A DNA stretch of 13,836 bases. Origin: Firmicutes bacterium UBA2296 (GTDB taxonomy: Bacteria; Bacillota; UBA994). Below are positions 12,974-13,836 of the stretch, one piece after another. The stretch is taken from positions 1-13,836 of the forward strand of contig DDWC01000144.1 of NCBI GenBank assembly GCA_002345475.1. The letters run 5' to 3'. The translations under genes were made by a program, and so were the position numbers. Position 1 is the first letter of the stretch. Each line of letters opens with the position of its first letter. The notes beneath the pieces are model-generated. The model was given only the letters and a program-made list of their open reading frames with translations, ran no database searches and was not told the DNA's origin.

Positions 12974-13836
12974 GTGCCTATGGAATTGTGGAAGAAAAAC
13001 CTTTACGTACTCTGGGTCGGCACCTTTATCGCCGGTATGAGCTTCTCGCTGGTTATGCCCTTCTTGCCTCAATTGCTGGAGGAAGTGGGTGTGGACGAGG
13101 GGCTTGCGTTTTGGTCTGGATTAGCGTTCTCGGTCAGTTTTATCGTGAGTGCGGTCATGGCGCCAATCTGGGGTTCGCTGGCAGACAAGTACGGGCGCAA
13201 GGTGATGATCATTCGGTCAGGTTTTGGTATGGCTTTGGTTTACCTGCTGATGTCCTTCGCCACTAATCTGTGGCAAATTCTGGTGCTGCGCATGCTCAAT
13301 GGTTTTGTCAGCGGGTTTATTCCAGCTTCCACGGCACTGATGGCCTGTAGCACCCCGGACGAAAATCTAGGGCCCTCCCTGGGAGTCCTGCAGACCGGAG
13401 GCGCCTTTGGCAACATCATGGGTCCCTTGCTCGGTGGAGTGCTCAGTTACTACTTGGGTATACAGCAAACTCTGCTTTTGGCAGCGGCTACTTTGACCTT
13501 CGCTACCGGGATAGTCATCTTCGGCGTCAAGGAAATAGCAGCCAAAGATAAAAGTAGGAAGACCGACTTTGTGGCGGACTTCAAGGCGGTTCTGGCTAAT
13601 AACACGCTGCTCATGATGTTGTTCACCGTGCTGCTGTTCCAGTGTTCGGTGTCTTTCATCCAACCAATACTACCGCTGTATGTGCAGGCCATCTTTGGCG
13701 ACGGAGATGCTTCCATCGTCACCGGGGTAATATTCTCTCTGGTGGGCATTGCTACTGTCATTGCAGCTCCCATTTGGGGGAGGCGAGGCCAACAGAGGGG
13801 GTACAAGAGCATAATTATGATAGGGTTGCTGGGAAG
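12974..13836 (+). CDS. MdtG-like MFS multidrug exporter, 5' part (runs off window)
   Basis: An open frame from GTG at 12974 runs without a stop to the end of the window (287 codons plus two bases). It begins MPMELWKKNLYVLWVGTFIAG, as in MdtG-type exporters of Bacillota, and continues through hydrophobic segments, with motif A GSLADKYGRK at 67-76 and a GPLLGGVL segment (motif C-like) near 150. A central cytoplasmic linker (KEIAAKDKSRKTDF) separates the two halves. Family members are about 400 residues, so about 70 percent is present. The GTG is preferred: AGGAGGG at 12961-12967 lies 6 nt before it. An ATG at 12970 is in another frame and an in-frame ATG at 12980 is farther away. It is divergent from the ArsR gene with 169 bases between start codons, so common control is likely. 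The substrate is unknown. Confidence 0.9.
   Translation, partial: MPMELWKKNLYVLWVGTFIAGMSFSLVMPFLPQLLEEVGVDEGLAFWSGLAFSVSFIVSAVMAPIWGSLADKYGRKVMIIRSGFGMALVYLLMSFATNLWQILVLRMLNGFVSGFIPASTALMACSTPDENLGPSLGVLQTGGAFGNIMGPLLGGVLSYYLGIQQTLLLAAATLTFATGIVIFGVKEIAAKDKSRKTDFVADFKAVLANNTLLMMLFTVLLFQCSVSFIQPILPLYVQAIFGDGDASIVTGVIFSLVGIATVIAAPIWGRRGQQRGYKSIIMIGLLG

Noticed and set aside
12946..13266. 106-codon plus-strand frame starting near the MFS promoter
   Set aside because: It is out of frame with the MdtG-like protein, whose motifs and ribosome binding site clearly favour GTG at 12974.

Overview
The window looks like a piece of a moderately GC-rich Gram-positive, probably anaerobic, bacterial genome (Bacillota, Clostridia or Desulfotomaculia-like). 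The basis is strong GGAGG-type ribosome binding sites, free use of TTG and GTG starts, and the protein families present (M32 carboxypeptidase, YgeY-type M20 hydrolase, DUF1177). Species cannot be read from it. The first 257 bases are a 124-bp perfect fold-back that reaches the very first base, which suggests a contig edge and probably a chimeric artefact.

Layout. (1) 134-663 (+): the C-terminal third of an M32 (Taq-type) carboxypeptidase, cut off by the fold-back. (2) 664-1289: no gene; heptamer repeats, a dispersed hairpin repeat, a probable two-way terminator and a nested hairpin. (3) 1290-3184 (-): a visibly more AT-rich island with an intact AlbA_2/Schlafen-type ATP-binding regulator behind a scar in which the first 23 codons of an XRE-type regulator are joined to the last ~98 codons of a type I restriction subunit (hsdR) carrying two in-frame stops. 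The XRE promoter is still good. (4) 3400-8837 (+): a tight four-gene catabolic operon: YtcJ-like amidohydrolase, threonine/serine dehydratase-like PLP lyase, YgeY-family M20 hydrolase and N-acyl-D-amino-acid deacylase. (5) 8838-9477: a long repeat-rich spacer with a three-armed hairpin repeat, a terminator and several 7-bp-period arrays; one array runs into the 3' end of the next gene. (6) 9389-12804 (-): ArsR-type regulator, a DHA3-type MFS exporter overlapping it, and a DUF1177 gene. (7) 12974-13836 (+): the start of a divergent MdtG-like MFS exporter that runs off the window.

How the genes work together. The four-gene operon reads as a scavenging route for acylated or otherwise blocked amino acids: two amidohydrolase-superfamily enzymes and an M20 hydrolase remove acyl, formyl or ring groups, and the PLP enzyme could deaminate a released hydroxy- or amino-substituted amino acid to a keto acid. 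Substrates are inferred. The right-hand part is a drug-efflux module: an ArsR-type repressor with a 17-bp-spaced promoter whose spacer holds a perfect palindrome, co-translated with one exporter and divergent from a second.

The most unusual signal is that nearly all intergenic low-complexity DNA here (673-806, 8874-8908, 9104-9138, 9248-9275, 9301-9377, 9388-9477) keeps a 7-nt period while the word itself changes from array to array. The second is the scar of a lost type I restriction system, which leaves an AlbA_2 gene possibly driven by the old promoter.
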